Translations under genes and position numbers: made by a program
Shown: one piece after another, positions 1 through 11,895 of the stretch
How the letters are laid out: every line of letters starts with the position of its first letter
Position numbering within the stretch: position 1 is the first letter of the stretch
Assembly (NCBI GenBank): GCA_016721565.1
Contig: JADKHW010000015.1
Coordinates: 1 to 64,000, forward strand
Source: a bacterium
Lineage (GTDB): Bacteria > Electryoneota > RPQS01
Length of the DNA stretch: 64,000 nucleotides
Direction: 5' to 3'
Notes under the pieces: model-generated
Database searches by the model: none
The model's input: the letters and a program-made list of their open reading frames with translations, nothing else
What the model was told of the DNA's origin: nothing

Positions 1-547
1 GTCCCTGTAGGGATGGCTGCCGACCAACCCGAGAATCCCAAGCCCTCACCCCCAACGCTCGCCGAGCCGGGGTAAGGTCCATAACCTGTCCAGGAAGGAT
101 AACCCGCCGGAATCTGCCCCACAATGTTGTCTAAAACACGTAACCTCAACAAAATCACGACACCCCCAGGTTCCCCATTCAAACCGCAAAAATCAACATT
201 TAACCAACATAACCCCTGTTTTTCACAAACCCCAAAAAAAGAGAGGCAACTCCTCTCTTTTTCGTAACTTCAATAAAACAGAAGTCAATAAAAATCAATA
301 CTAAACATATGTTAAGTTCGCACTATTTTGAACAAATGGGCATATAAGTTCATTTCAAAACAACAATTTGTGCGATTTATACAAAATTATTTGACAAACG
401 GTCGTTTATACAGTATATTATGCTCGTTCGATTCACAAAGAAAATCCCCCCGCATGACAAGCACACGGGGAATGCAAGAACCTCAAGCCAGCGCGGATTG
501 CCTCCCTTCTCCGCACGGAAAGGGGTAGGGGGATGGGGGTCTGCCCG
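1..547. other. Intergenic region at left edge
   Basis: I see no gene I can support here. The first 75 bases are open in frame 1 and end in TAA, but they resemble no family and may just be noncoding. Bases 241-257 hold a short hairpin listed separately. The stretch 265-420 is AT-rich. Around 440-475 the minus strand has a C-rich/G-rich imperfect hairpin followed by a T-rich tail, which could be the terminator of the minus-strand gene ending at 548, but the pairing is poor. Confidence 0.4.
234..262. terminator. Bidirectional intrinsic terminator
   Basis: A 6-bp stem (GAGAGG 241-246 with CCTCTC 252-257) is extended by an A-run on the left and a T-run on the right, so it can work on both strands. 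It probably ends a plus-strand gene lying left of the window. Confidence 0.6.
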
Positions 548-3500
548 CTAATTCCCTACAACATAATAAAACCGCTTCGCCGAAGCCGTACCATTCACAA
601 TCGTCAGCGTCGTCGCAGCTGTCGTTCCTTCAAACGTGTCAAACGGACCTTCAGATTCTGCCGCACTATAAACCGTGTAGTTTCCATAGCCCGTATCCGC
701 CCAACGCAACACAATATCAGTTCCGCTAACCGCAATCGTCAAAGCAACCGGCGGCGGCAGCACCACGTTCGGTGCAAATATCTGCACATCATCCACATAC
801 CAACCTTCTCTATTGTTCACCGCATCGCTTCCAAATCTAAACCGGAAGCGCACGTCGTCACCCGCAAGAGCATTCAGATCGGCAGTCACCGTACTCCAAG
901 TATCTTGCGTGCCGCCAAAACAAGGACGGCCAAGCATCGGCCCGGTCGCAGGATTTCCTCCGCCCGCTTGATAGCGGAAAGTTTTCGTGTAACCTCCCGT
1001 CGGAATAAATTCTTGCCACGCGGCACCATTGATTGAAACTTCAAGCACACATCCGTCATAAGCCGAATCCGGAAATGCCGTCGAGATTTCCGTCTCAAAT
1101 TGTTGCACAAACCTAAACTGCGCACTTTCCGGCAAATCATTCACAATCGGAGAAATTAATCTCGCGTCATTAAACGATCTGTAAGTTCCTGCTCCGCTAC
1201 TCCCACATTTATAAGAATGCGTTCCGCTTTGCGCGCGCTCCGTCGAAATGTGCCAATCACTCACCCACGTTCCACCTGCCGAGTCAATCGTCCAACCGTT
1301 TGCACCCGCCTCAAAACTCTCATTCACAAGATAAGACAATTGACCAATCGAGAACGCCGCGTTTGAAGAATCAGATTCTTGCGGATCCGCATTGGAAATA
1401 ATCCGCAAGTAACAATTGTTCGAGCTTGATCCTGCAATCGCCCAATTGTAGAGCCCTGTATTCGGTGCCGCTCCGGCAATCGTCTCCCACGATCCGGAAA
1501 GTCCCGTGCGCGTCAACTCAATTCGCACCGTTCCACCACTCGAACCCGGAAACCACGAAATCGCCGCCGTGCTGTCAATGAAATACGCTTCACCGCCGTC
1601 CGGTGCAAGCACCGTCAAAGTCGAGAACAATGTTCCACTTCCCGCAGTCGTGTACATAACTGCCAATCCATCCACAAGATTTGATGAACCCGGTGTATAG
1701 ACATTGGAGTAGTAATACTCAAGCCCCATTGTGTGATCTTGATTCTGAAGTCCAATCGTGGCCCACGGCATATCAAATGCACCGTCGTTCGAGTTTGGAT
1801 TCACATCCTGATACTGCACAAGTATCTTTCCGTCACCTGTCGGAGTCGGATAAGATGCTGGATTAAACAAAATGACTTGGAACACTTGCGGAACACTCGT
1901 CCAAAGTGTTTGCACATTCCATTGCACAATGAATCTTTGCTCGGCAGCATCGTAGTAATAATATACTCCGCCGCCTGTTGTTGCCAAATCATCCCAATAG
2001 GCCGCAACCATATTCGGCGGGCCCATCGGTGAGCCGATTCTCCAATTTCGGAAATCCCAGAAGCCACCCAAATTCCCGAATGCCACCCAACCGTTCGAGC
2101 AAATCGTCACGCTGTCAAATGTGTTGCCATAAAATGTAAAATCAAACGGAAGCAACAGCGCTTGCGAATCGTCATCATCTTCAAACACGTCGCTGAAACC
2201 GATGTTCGTTCCGATTGTGGAAATGTCAATCCAATCGTATTGCGTCGCCGTTCCCGATGGCTGAGTTTCCGTATTGTCATAGGCATAATAACCATAGGCA
2301 TCCGGCCCGGTCGGAGTCGTTGGACTTGCCACACCAACTATCTGCACAAACTCAACCGAATCACGGAATCCATCCGTGTCGGTAATCACAAGCTCCATAC
2401 GTGCCGCAAATCCGGCAACTGTATTGATGTTTGCAGAAACTGCAAAAGCATCCGCAAGATTTTCTGCCGTGCCGCTAATTGCAACCGCTCCAAACACTCC
2501 GATTGAATCAGTTACAGTAATCTGCGGACTCAAGGATCGCAAAATACCGCTCGCGTTCGTCAGCACACGCGCGCCGCTATTCTGAATCGTCGCACTAAAT
2601 GGGCCGCTGTCACCCGGATCAAGCTGCAAATCTCCAATAATAAAACTCGTCGAGTTGACAGCAACATTCGCCGCCACCGAGTCAAATTAATTCGCACGAT
2701 CTGCGATCCTGCTGATGATGTCGTCGTCAAAAAGAGCGCCACAGGTTCAGCATTTTGAACTGCGCCGACATTCACTCTGAATGGAGTATTTGGAGCCGCT
2801 GTTCCACTAATAGTAATATCTGGATACGTGCTGTTTGCGGATTGAATCTGCAAACCAGAAGCTGTCGTCGAAAGTACGGTGCTAATTCCTGTCGCCGTTG
2901 CCGAAGAGCCGCGATTGATCAGCACAACTCCTAAATCAACAATCTCACCCGGATTCAAAATTCCGTCATCGTTTCCGGTCGTTCCGCCAAAATTGTCGTC
3001 ATCAACTTGCACCGTCGAGAGCGCAAGCGTCGCAGCCGCGCTAACCACTTGCACGGAATCACGAATTGTTTTCAAATCCGTTCCGGTCACCGTAATGTAA
3101 ACCCAGCCCAAATCTGAAAGTGTATCTGCCAGATTCACTTCGCCGTTCGCATCGGTGTAACCGCGAGCAAACACGTTCGGGCTTTGATAGAGTCCAACTA
3201 AAGCACCCTCCACCGGATTTCCGTTAAGCGTCACCTGCACCGGAATATTATTCGTGTAACGATTCACAACAGAGGGATCGCTGGCCACAATCGCTTGCGG
3301 TGTATGCAAAATCAACGGTACCGCCGCATCACCCATCAAATTACACCATGCTGAAAACTCTTCAACACTGGTTGTGCTGACATTATCCCAGAAATTGCGA
3401 TAGAGTTCAAGCTTGCCGTTCATCATCACGAGCGATTGCTCACGAATGTCTTTTGCAAACAAACCCATCATCGCGCCGCCGTCAACAACATTATTCTCGG

Positions 3501-5079
3501 CCACGCGCGTGCTGTTGCCGCACATCCCCATCGCGCCAATCGCGCCAACCGGTGACGCCGGAGTGCCTCTGCGCACCCATGCTTCTGTAACAGATTCACC
3601 GTTGTTGTACCAACCCATTCCGCATGTAATCACGGCCACAAATGGATTCTTGCGGCCATTGGCGAGTCCGTCAAGGTCAGGCGGATTCATTTCTGAATTT
3701 CCCCACGAGAGTCTGTGATTGACAACACTGACTCCCGGATTCACTCGTGCCTCAAGTTCAGACGGCTGAACATTCGCAGGAAAGTCCGTCATGGCTCCGG
3801 GGTTCATTCCCTTTTGGAGCATGATCTGCCGCGTGTATTCCTTTGTGGAGGGATTTGACGGAATGTGTCCCGAATGCACCGCACACCATGTCCGGTTGAA
3901 CCACGTCGTGTCCGTCATAAACGGATCGGCTTCGTAGTTGATCGACTTTGAAACCATTGCCGACAATTGCGTAAAATCTGCCGTCGGCAATCTGCCAATA
4001 CCAATGTCCGGCAGCGGATCGGGATTTGGACCGGTTCCCAGCATACCGTAATAGTTATCTAATTCTCCATACGGATAATCAGCTAACTCGTCCGTCGGGA
4101 AATAATATGCTCCCGATCCGTCCGCATCACCAACAAGCGTCACAAATTCAAGCTGACCGTTGCTGTTCGTGTATTGCGTATTGATATACGAGCGAATCTG
4201 CGTGACCGATGCTCCCGTCACCGAAGTGTTCACAACGGTCGCGTCAATACCTTTTTTCTTTCGCCACGTCGCCAACTCGGTTACCTTGTTGATCACCGTC
4301 GCGTTATTCTGACAGATGAACAATTGATTCCCCGGCACAACCGGAAGTTCATCCAGCGGACTGTCTTCAAAATTGATAAAGCTCGCATAAAGCTTCTTAA
4401 ATCCCGGTGTAATAGAGACCGGTTCAATAGATCGTTCGTTTGCACCCACACCGCCGATATCGCGAATCGCAATATTGATTGATTCATAAATCCGCACTTC
4501 ACCCGTCACCGGATTGTACTGCACGGGGTTCATCATCAGCACTACAAAGCGCACATCACGAAACACCATCGGCTGACTTATCTCGACAATGTTCTGCGGC
4601 CAGAATGCGTTCTCCGCATATACATTGCTCAGGCCGACTTCATCGAGCCTGCCTGACATTTCGAGACTCACTTTCGGCGCGATGGGATGTTCAGGATACT
4701 CAGAACGCGACTCCGTTCCAAGCACCTCCAACTGCACGTTTCCCTGCGGCGCGATCATCACCAATCGCGTAACCCGCGGCAAATCAGGATAACCATCATG
4801 CAACTGCGAGCCTTCGCTCGGCAGTCGCAAGGTCGAGTAAGTTTCGCCCTGAATTTCGGACTCAGATCGAATAAATTGTAATTCACCTAACCGCAATTCG
4901 ACGTTGGCCGGATCACCATTTTCGATCACCAGTGGCGCGGGCGTCACGTCCTGTGGCCCAGCAAACTGATAGAACTCCTGTGGCAGGACAGAGAAACTGC
5001 TCAAAACCTGCTCCGCTTGCGCCACGACACTTACAAGCAAGACGCACAATACCACCAAAACTCTTGACTGCTTAACCAT
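548..5079 (-). CDS. Gingipain-like C25 cysteine peptidase, multidomain, secreted (frameshift)
   Basis: This is a large secreted peptidase-like protein of about 1,500 residues. The likely start is the ATG at 5079, preceded by a GGAGG ribosome site, rather than the upstream in-frame TTG at 5094. A signal peptide covers about residues 1-22. A propeptide-like region is followed by a C25 domain (about 200-600). The candidate catalytic His lies in VVNHRLSWG and the Cys in VAVITCGMGW, with the family pattern EAWVRRGTPASPVGAIGAMG after it. The usual His-Gly is His-Arg here. Next come Ig/CARDB-like domains, the first copy of a beta module with the mark CSNGWVAF, a MAM-like domain (GWYVDDVQI), and a terminal fibronectin-like domain ending RFYYVVGN. 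The frame breaks near 2678-2683 (one base apparently missing). Both sides read as one protein because the CARDB-like strand continues across the break. The C terminus has no sorting domain of the YPNPFN type. Confidence 0.85.
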
Positions 5080-5222
5080 TTGAAACCTCCGCAAATGTAC
5101 TCATGTTGACCTTTTTAATCTAATTAACTCAGTCATTACAGTCAAGGATTTTCAATAAATCAAATGTCGCCGTTCCACAACTGTCGCAAATCCTATAGCA
5201 CCCATTTGTTATCATGCAACGA

Positions 5223-5260
5223 AAAGAGCCTCGCTTGCTTGGTCGCAAGCGAGGCTCTTT
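5223..5260 (-). terminator. Intrinsic terminator
   Basis: A perfect 16-bp stem (5223-5238 with 5245-5260) and a 6-base loop is followed on the minus strand by a short T-run. It lies 19 bases past the stop of the minus-strand gene ending at 5279. Confidence 0.85.
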
Positions 5261-5278
5261 GTTCAGATTATGTGAGAA

Positions 5279-7910
5279 TTACGGATTGTTTACAGCAACC
5301 ACCACATAGTAGTTTCTGTCAGCCGTTCCAATAATTCCTGCATCCGTGTACGTGTTCGGGACAATCGGAGTCGGCGTCAACAACGTCTGAGTCAGGTTGT
5401 TGATGTCAGTCGAACGATACACGAGGTATCCGTCCGCGCGATTCGTCGCCGCCCAACGCAACACGATATCATTTGTCAAGGCATCACGCGCAATCGTCAA
5501 CGTCGTCACCAGGATCCGGCCAAACAGTCGGGCCAGTGGTCACTTCAACACAGAAGCGGCTCGGCGAAGCCAGAATCGGCTGGCCCGCGAGATCCAAACG
5601 CTTCGTGTAGTTGTGCGTGTCCGTCGTGTCGTTGTTGGTTGTTACAAATGCAAGCAAGCCGGGCATACCTGCGCCTGCAACGGAGTCAAGAGCGCTGACC
5701 GCAACCCAGAAGTCGCCTTGCAGTCTCTTGAGCTGCTTAACATTGCTCACGTCCAAAGTCCACCAACGAGCATCCATGTTCGGGATAACTGACACGGTTT
5801 CGTTCGTGTCGATTTCTTCTTCATAAGTGTATAGCAACGAACCCGGCGTGCGGTTGTCTGGACCTTGACCGAAGAATTCAATGCGGCAACGAGCAGTGTG
5901 ATCAGGTAGCGAGTTGATGTCGATCGGATCCCAATTCCACAACACTTGCACCTTGTTAATGTCAATCGTGTCCGCATCAGCCGCAGGAACGCCGTCCGCT
6001 GCCGGTGAATAACGAATGTAACGCGGGTTCGAAAGCACCGACGTGTAATCACGGAGGTGGTAACCCAATTCGTACACACCGGTCGGCTGAACGTCAACCG
6101 CGAGGTTCAAGTTGCCCGCGAGCGGCACATTGATCGGAGTACGCGTCGTGTCGTTGGTGCGATCTTGCTCGCCCGGATAGGTGCTTGTCACGCGAATACG
6201 GTGTGCACCGGCCACGATCGGCGTCCAAACTGCGGGGATCACTTGGAACTCGTTCGTCAACAGCGTTCCGGTTGCTTGCTTCAGAGAGTCAGTTCCCTGA
6301 TTCGTGCCGTCCGGCTTTGTGTAGAGCTGACGATAACGAAGCGCGTTGCCAACACTGTTGCTGCCTTGGTTCACGTACTCAAATGACCACGAACGAGCCA
6401 AGCCGACAGTCGTCGGGAACGGTACAACGACATTGCGAGTCGCGGCGTCCGTTGCAAATGCGCGCGTCGCAATAATGTGCGGATAGTCAATGTGCAAACC
6501 TGAGCCGATACCGCCGTCGTTGTTGCAGTCAGTCTGCAAACGGAACTGTAAGCGAATCGTCTGCTCACCGTATGCGGTTAAGTCAATGTCTCCAGCGGTA
6601 CCACCGGTCGTCAAGCCGCGTGAGCGACCCACCCAACCGAGCAGTGAGTTACCTTGATCAGGATGAGTTTCACCCGTCAAAGCAGTTGTACCGTAGTCGT
6701 AGGCAACGCGAGTCCAAGTAACGCCGTTATCGGTCGAGACATGGATTTCATACAAGTCGTCAAGCGAGCCGTCATCATTACCGTCGCTGTCGAGCAGGTC
6801 TGCCCAGACGTAATATGCAAAGCGCAGTTTCTGCCACGCACCCGGGCCGCCTTGGCCGGGACGTGCAGTATCCGGCATCACGATTGGTGGTGACACCAAC
6901 GCGTTCTCAATCAATGCCCAGCCGCGATGCTCAGCATTCCATGAGAAGTCTTGATCCGGAATAGCCGTCATGCCTGTCGGAGCGGTGCTGTCTTCAAAGG
7001 CCCATGTATCGCCAACTGGTGTCAGCGGGAACGCCTCAATTGTCCAGCCGGTCGTGTTGTCACCATCGTTTGACAACAGCGTCGTGCTGCTGTTCGTCAC
7101 ACGGATAGAGTCCAAGATCAAGCCGAAATAGGACGAGTCAAGCGATCCGTCGTTTGCGCTTGCGGCCGGATCAGATAAGAACGCATAGCGGAAACGCACA
7201 TTGCTTTGGCCCGCATATGCGTCCAAGTTAATGGTAATCGTTTGGTAGGCAGCGGAGAAAGCCGTGCCGCCCCAAGCCGCGTAGCAGCCTTCATAGCAGT
7301 GGTCACTCCAGGCAAAACCACAGGAGCCCGTGTACGGCAACGAGACATCGCCGGGGGCTGGAATAGCCCAAGTGCTTCCGCCGTCGCTTGAAACCTGAAC
7401 GTCCCACGAATCCCACAAGTTATACGGGGGAGTCTCACCGCCTGGGGTTTCAATTTTCCAACGAGCTTTGAATGCAAGCCTGATAGGCGCGCTCGAACTT
7501 GAAAGATCGATTGTCGGGCTTTCGAGGTAGTGCTCTTGGTGATTCGCGTATCCACCGGGAGCAACGAGGTTGTCTGTCAACAAGGCATCGCCGCACCACA
7601 GAGCCGGTGCATTGGGATCGCCGATTGGCACATTGTCCGAGTGCCAATAGGGAGTACCGGGAACTGTGTAGTCAACGGTTGTCCAGCCACCAATGGCTTC
7701 CATGCTATCAATCACTATCGTCGAGTCAAACGCATCGAGCGAATGGCCCGGGTTGCGTGAATAAAGTGCGTCCAACGGAATTTCGATTTCTTCAGCAGTC
7801 TCCAAAACTACAGAAGTCGAAGAAGGCGCTTGAATAAGGTTAGCACCGGCAAATGCAAATGCCGCGATTCCTGTGATCAGCGCCAGACGAAATACAATTT
7901 TACTGACCAT
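5279..7910 (-). CDS. Secreted MAM-like multidomain protein (frameshift near C terminus)
   Basis: The start is the ATG at 7910 with a CCGGAG site 8 bases upstream. The longer open frame to 8033 runs backwards through a terminator and is not used. A signal peptide (about 1-25) leads into two MAM-like/jelly-roll segments, each with 'VSSDGGSTW' or 'VSTDNGVTW' and a strand describing rims of the domain (SNVRFRYAFLSDP, QTIRLQFRLQTD). A CARDB-like stretch and a C-terminal fibronectin-III-like domain (IVLRWAATNRADGYLVYRS) follow. The frame changes near 5509-5512, where one frame runs into a stop 20 codons later while the adjacent frame continues the FnIII domain to the stop at 5279. There is no catalytic motif, so a structural or adhesive surface role is an inference. 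It is not followed by a YPNPFN domain, and how it would be sorted is unclear. Confidence 0.8.
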
Positions 7911-7974
7911 GCTTTTTCTCCGGAAAGTTATAAAAATCTTTCGGTTGGGACCCAGTGAACCGGAAAGCTCACCG

Positions 7975-8014
7975 GAAAAAAATACGGACATGAGAGCGAT
8001 TCTCATGCCCGTAT
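7975..8014 (-). terminator. Intrinsic terminator of the upstream T9SS gene
   Basis: On the minus strand an imperfect 14-bp stem (8001-8014 with 7982-7995, one mismatch) and a 5-base loop is followed directly by seven T residues. It ends transcription from the gene stopping at 8123, and it shows that the following gene cannot start as far upstream as 8033. Confidence 0.85.
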
Positions 8015-8035
8015 CTGGATGTTCGTGAGACACCG

Positions 8036-8078
8036 GACGGATAGACCGCCGAGCCGTTTTGCTCGCGGTCTATCCGTC
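8036..8078. other. Long perfect hairpin in intergenic RNA
   Basis: An 18-bp stem (8036-8049 plus 8051-8054, with 8061-8078, one bulged base) closes a loop of six bases. There is no T-run outside it. It stands just before the terminator at 7975-8014 on the minus strand, so the mRNA of the gene ending at 8123 would carry two hairpins in tandem. It may protect the 3' end or act as a second terminator. Confidence 0.6.
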
Positions 8079-8122
8079 ACAGATAGTTCTAAGTTACAAG
8101 ACCAGACAACGGGCGATGAAGA

Positions 8123-9913
8123 TTACTTCATCAACACCATTTTCTGTGTCGCGGTGAAACCATTCACCGTCATCTTGTACATGTACATACCGGAAGCAAG
8201 GCCCGAAGCGTCGAAGTCAACCGTGTAGCTACCGGCATCTTGAACGCCGTTCACCAACGTCGCAACTTCGCGGCCGTCAACCGAGTAAACCTTCAGCTCA
8301 ACATTGCCCGTCTCGCGAACAGTGTACTGAATGTTGGTGGTCGGGTTGAACGGGTTCGGGTAGTTCTGCATCAACGAGTATTCGGTCACGATGCCAGCGC
8401 CAGCCATCGGCGTGGCTTCTGCCCACATACCGAACGCGGTCGCTGCGCCGTTCACGTCATAAGCCGTGAGGCGGTAGATGTAACGCTCGCCATTGACAAC
8501 GTTGTTGTCAACGAAGGTGTAGCTGTGGCCGGTGGCGTTGTCGCCAAGACCTGTGACTTCAGCAAGGAACTCGCCATTGCGCGAAACTTCCCAACGCTCG
8601 ATGTCGCTCTCGGCGTTCGTGCGCCAGTTCAACGTGACCTTCGAGTCACCGGAGATGGCGTCAAAGCCTGTCAACTCAACGGCCAACGAGTTGTCACCCG
8701 TGAAGGTAACGTCAACCGGGCAGCAGCAGAACTGACGTGAGTCGATGATCAAATAATACGTATCCGGGAACCAGCAGCCGAGATCGTCCGGAGCGCCGTT
8801 ACCCGAGAAGTTGTGGGTTTGACCTTGGCCAAACACCGGGAAGTTCGGAGCACCAGCGGAAAGGGCGCCGAAGCTGTCAAACAAGATCGAACGAACGCGG
8901 AACCACTGGTCGCAACCGGCGGACGGCGTAATCGTGATGTTGAAACAAGTCGGATCGGCAATCGAGGTGAACGAAAGCACGGCGTCCGGACCGTGGCCCG
9001 TAAAGGTACCAAGGCCGAACAACTGCATGTTGTAATCTGAGCAGTAGTTGCACAGATCAACCGTGCCAGCCCAGCTCGGGGAGTCGATCAAGATTGGGTT
9101 GGTGTCGTCGTCACCAGGATAGGTGCGTACGCAGGGTTCGCAAGTGGTGGCAGCGCAATCAAAGCCGGCGTCACCATTCACAAACAAGGCTACGTCGCCG
9201 GGGTTGCAGGTCGCGCCGCAACCGAAGTCAAGCGAGCCGGGGAACCAGCACCAATCGGGGGTGCCGCCGAGGAAGAAATGGAACCATGCGTCGCCAAGTT
9301 CAGTCGTCGGGCCACCAACCGTCAGGTCGAAGCCGGGGGTCGGAGCAACGCCGGGGGTACCGTTGTAGCTGATGAACGAAGCGATAACATAGAACGGACC
9401 ACTAACACAGCACTCGAGCAAAACGTTCTGAACGAACGTCTCGGGAGCATCCACGTCTGCTTGGGTGATCGTGTAGGACACGTCCACGCCGCAAAGTTCG
9501 GCGCCCGGTCCCTTAAGGTTCTGAGCAATGCCGGGGGAAGCTGCATCTTTCGGGCAGTTGATGCTGACACGGTAGTTCACCGTGAAGCCAACTTCTTCAG
9601 CTCCGAAGAAGAACAGCAACGGAACGTCCACAGACGTGATGTGGAACGGATAGAACGGAGCTGAGCAACCGGCGTCGCCATCAGTCGTGGGATCGATGTA
9701 CGCGGCGTACTTGTCTTCGCCGTCCCAACCAAACGAGTTAACGGAAGCTGTCGGGGCCAACGTGGTCAACACGCATGAACCCGTGCGGTCAACTGGGCGC
9801 GCGATGATGCGGTTTTCGTCACCACGGATCGTGGGGCCGGGTTGCACATCAGCTAATGCGAACGATGACAGGCCTAATATGGCCATAATACACAAAATCA
9901 AATACTTACGCAT
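8123..9913 (-). CDS. Secreted protein with type IX secretion sorting domain
   Basis: A 596-residue exported protein, intact. The ATG at 9913 has GGAG 7 bases upstream. Residues 1-21 are a signal peptide (MRKYLILCIMAILGLSSFALA). The body is rich in Cys pairs and aromatic residues (GFDCAATTCEPCVRTYPGDD, CNYCSD), recalling secreted all-beta domains that I cannot assign to a family. A fibronectin-like strand set (SKVTLNWRTNAESDIERW) leads to the C-terminal T9SS type A domain: NYPNPFNPTTNIQY, then VELKVYSVDGREVATLVNG, ending QKMVLMK. This domain is known to direct proteins across the outer membrane and anchor them. The gene stands alone, with a terminator downstream and a promoter region of about 300 bases upstream. 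Confidence 0.85.
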   Translation of the reverse strand: MRKYLILCIMAILGLSSFALADVQPGPTIRGDENRIIARPVDRTGSCVLTTLAPTASVNSFGWDGEDKYAAYIDPTTDGDAGCSAPFYPFHITSVDVPLLFFFGAEEVGFTVNYRVSINCPKDAASPGIAQNLKGPGAELCGVDVSYTITQADVDAPETFVQNVLLECCVSGPFYVIASFISYNGTPGVAPTPGFDLTVGGPTTELGDAWFHFFLGGTPDWCWFPGSLDFGCGATCNPGDVALFVNGDAGFDCAATTCEPCVRTYPGDDDTNPILIDSPSWAGTVDLCNYCSDYNMQLFGLGTFTGHGPDAVLSFTSIADPTCFNITITPSAGCDQWFRVRSILFDSFGALSAGAPNFPVFGQGQTHNFSGNGAPDDLGCWFPDTYYLIIDSRQFCCCPVDVTFTGDNSLAVELTGFDAISGDSKVTLNWRTNAESDIERWEVSRNGEFLAEVTGLGDNATGHSYTFVDNNVVNGERYIYRLTAYDVNGAATAFGMWAEATPMAGAGIVTEYSLMQNYPNPFNPTTNIQYTVRETGNVELKVYSVDGREVATLVNGVQDAGSYTVDFDASGLASGMYMYKMTVNGFTATQKMVLMK

Positions 9914-10215
9914 ACCGGGACTCCATTTGTTTGGAATTTTCGAACCACCAAGATCGAATATTTACGCTTTTGCTTAACACCATGTTGCGGTATATAAAAT
10001 ATACTAAGACTACTCAATCGTCAAGAGGTTTCAAGGTTGTATGAAAAATAATCATCGTTTATCACATAGCTACCTGAACCCCCTCTTTACGTCCTAACTT
10101 GTAATTCTGTGAAGAGTTTGCTTTAATAACCCATCCTCAAACTGACTGAGCGGTTTGGGAATCGGAGGACTCCTACCTCTCTTTCGCCTCATTCAAACCC
10201 AATAATTCAAACTAA
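9914..10215. other. Divergent intergenic region
   Basis: About 300 bases between the divergent T9SS gene and the photolyase. It is AT-rich near 9960-10080, where promoters of the minus-strand gene are expected, but I recognise no clear -10/-35 pair, operator or RNA gene. Confidence 0.4.
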
Positions 10216-11690
10216 ATGACCCTCCCACACCCTCCCGTGCTCTGCGCCTTCGCACGCTTAATGCGCAACCGCCGCAATCCGGGGGCTTCGTATTGTATTG
10301 GATGCTGGCACAAAGGCGGGTAAACTTCAACTTTGCTCTTGAGCGCGCCGTGCAGTGGGCCGTGAAGCTAAAGCAGCCGCTCTTGGTGCTTGAATCGCTC
10401 ACTTTGGTCTATGAATTTGCCAGTCCGAGACAGCATGTTTTTCTGTTGCAGGGGATGGCTGATAATGCGGCTCGTCTTAGCCGTAAGCCCGTGACGTATT
10501 ATCCCTTCGTTGAGATGATTCCGGGTGAACGCGGCGATCTACTTCGAGCGCTGGCGTCACAAGCTTCTGTTGTTGTGGTGGATGATTTTCCGATGGCGAT
10601 GCATCAGGAGTTAATCTCTGATGCGGCCAACGACTTCCCGTGTAAGCTTGAAGCGGTGGATTCGTGCGGCTTGCTTCCGTTGCGCGCGGCGGATATTACT
10701 TTTCCCACGGCGTTTGCTTTCAGAAGGTTCTTGCAGAGAAATTTGCGCGAGCATCTGGGTAGTTTCCCGGCTCCGGATCCGCTTGCAAGAGTTTCATTGC
10801 CGCCACTTAAACTTGATTCGCGCATCACGGATCATTGGCCGATTGCAGATCCGTCTGAGCTGCTTGCCAATCACTCGTGGATGAATGATCTGCCGTTGTT
10901 GCATGATGTGAAACCTGTTGCAACAATGGGCGGCACATCGCGGCTGAACAGGCACTGCGCGATTTTCGCAAACAAACTTTCGCATTATGCTGAAGAGCGC
11001 AACCAACCTGAGCAAGATTATTCGAGTGGGTTAAGTCCTTATTTGCATTTCGGGCACATCTCTGTTCAGCAAGTTTTTTCTGAACTCGCAAAACAAGAAA
11101 ACTGGCAGATTGAGAAGCTTGCCGACACCGTGGCGGGAAAGAAAGAGGAGTGGTGGAACATGAGTCAGAATGCCGAAAGTTTTTTGGATGAGTTGATTAC
11201 TTGGCGTGAACTCGGTTACAATTTTAATCACCTGCGCGAGGATTACAAAGAGTTTTCATCGTTGCCGCCGTGGGCCATCAAAACTTTGAATGAGCACAAG
11301 GCTGACAAACGGAAATGGCTCTACACCAAAGAAGAATTTGAACAGGCCGCCACGCATGATCCGCTCTGGAATGCCGCTCAAAACCAGTTGCGAACTGAAG
11401 GCAAAATTCACAACTATTTGCGGATGCTTTGGGGCAAAAAAATTCTCGAGTGGTCTTCAACTCCTGAAGAAGCACTCGAGATTATGATTGAACTGAACGA
11501 TAAGTACGCGCTTGATGGGCGCGATCCTAACTCGTATTCAGGAATTTTGTGGTGTCTGGGCCGCTACGACCGTCCGTGGTTTCCGGAGCGCGAAATCTTC
11601 GGGCAGATTCGGTATATGAGCAGTGAGAATACGGCGCGGAAGGTTAGGGTTAAGAATTACATTGCAAAATATTCTTCCCCTCAAAACTGA
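10216..11690 (+). CDS. phrB: Class II CPD photolyase (frameshift near N terminus)
   Basis: Repairs cyclobutane pyrimidine dimers using light and FAD. The family signature is class II: VLYWMLAQRR near the start, LSPYLHFGHIS, SFLDELITWRELGYNF, HNYLRMLWGKKILEWS, and KYALDGRDPNSYSGILW with YDRPWFPERE and IRYMSSENTARK at the C terminus. The reading frame of the body is open back to 10206 without a good start codon. The ATG at 10216 lies one frame off, and adding one C to the CCC at 10234-10236 joins it to RALRLRTLNAQPP, which is where class II enzymes keep their conserved N terminus. I therefore place the start at 10216 with one missing base. The restored length is about 490 residues, usual for the class. 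A terminator follows. The gene stands alone and no light-regulated partner is visible. Confidence 0.9.
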
Positions 11691-11808
11691 GGCACTCATT
11701 CCACAGTTTGTCCCATGATGTCATCACAACAAATCGCATAACACGATTTCTCGATGGGGTCTTAGTATCTCCTCGAAGCTGTATTAAAATATCAGCTTAC
11801 AAACTCCT

Positions 11809-11836
11809 GTGGCGGCCTGAACCGCCACTTTTTTTG
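11809..11836 (+). terminator. Intrinsic terminator
   Basis: GTGGCGG (11809-11815) pairs with CCGCCAC (11822-11828) and is followed by a run of T residues. It ends the photolyase transcript. Confidence 0.85.
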
Positions 11837-11895
11837 TGCTGGCACATGCTTTGTCTTAGGGTTAATCAAACAGCAACCAAACAGTGAGACAACCC

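Noticed and set aside
5484..8033. Long N-terminal extension of the MAM-like protein up to 8033
   Set aside because: It reads through the upstream gene's terminator and the true ATG at 7910 has a ribosome site and a signal peptide.
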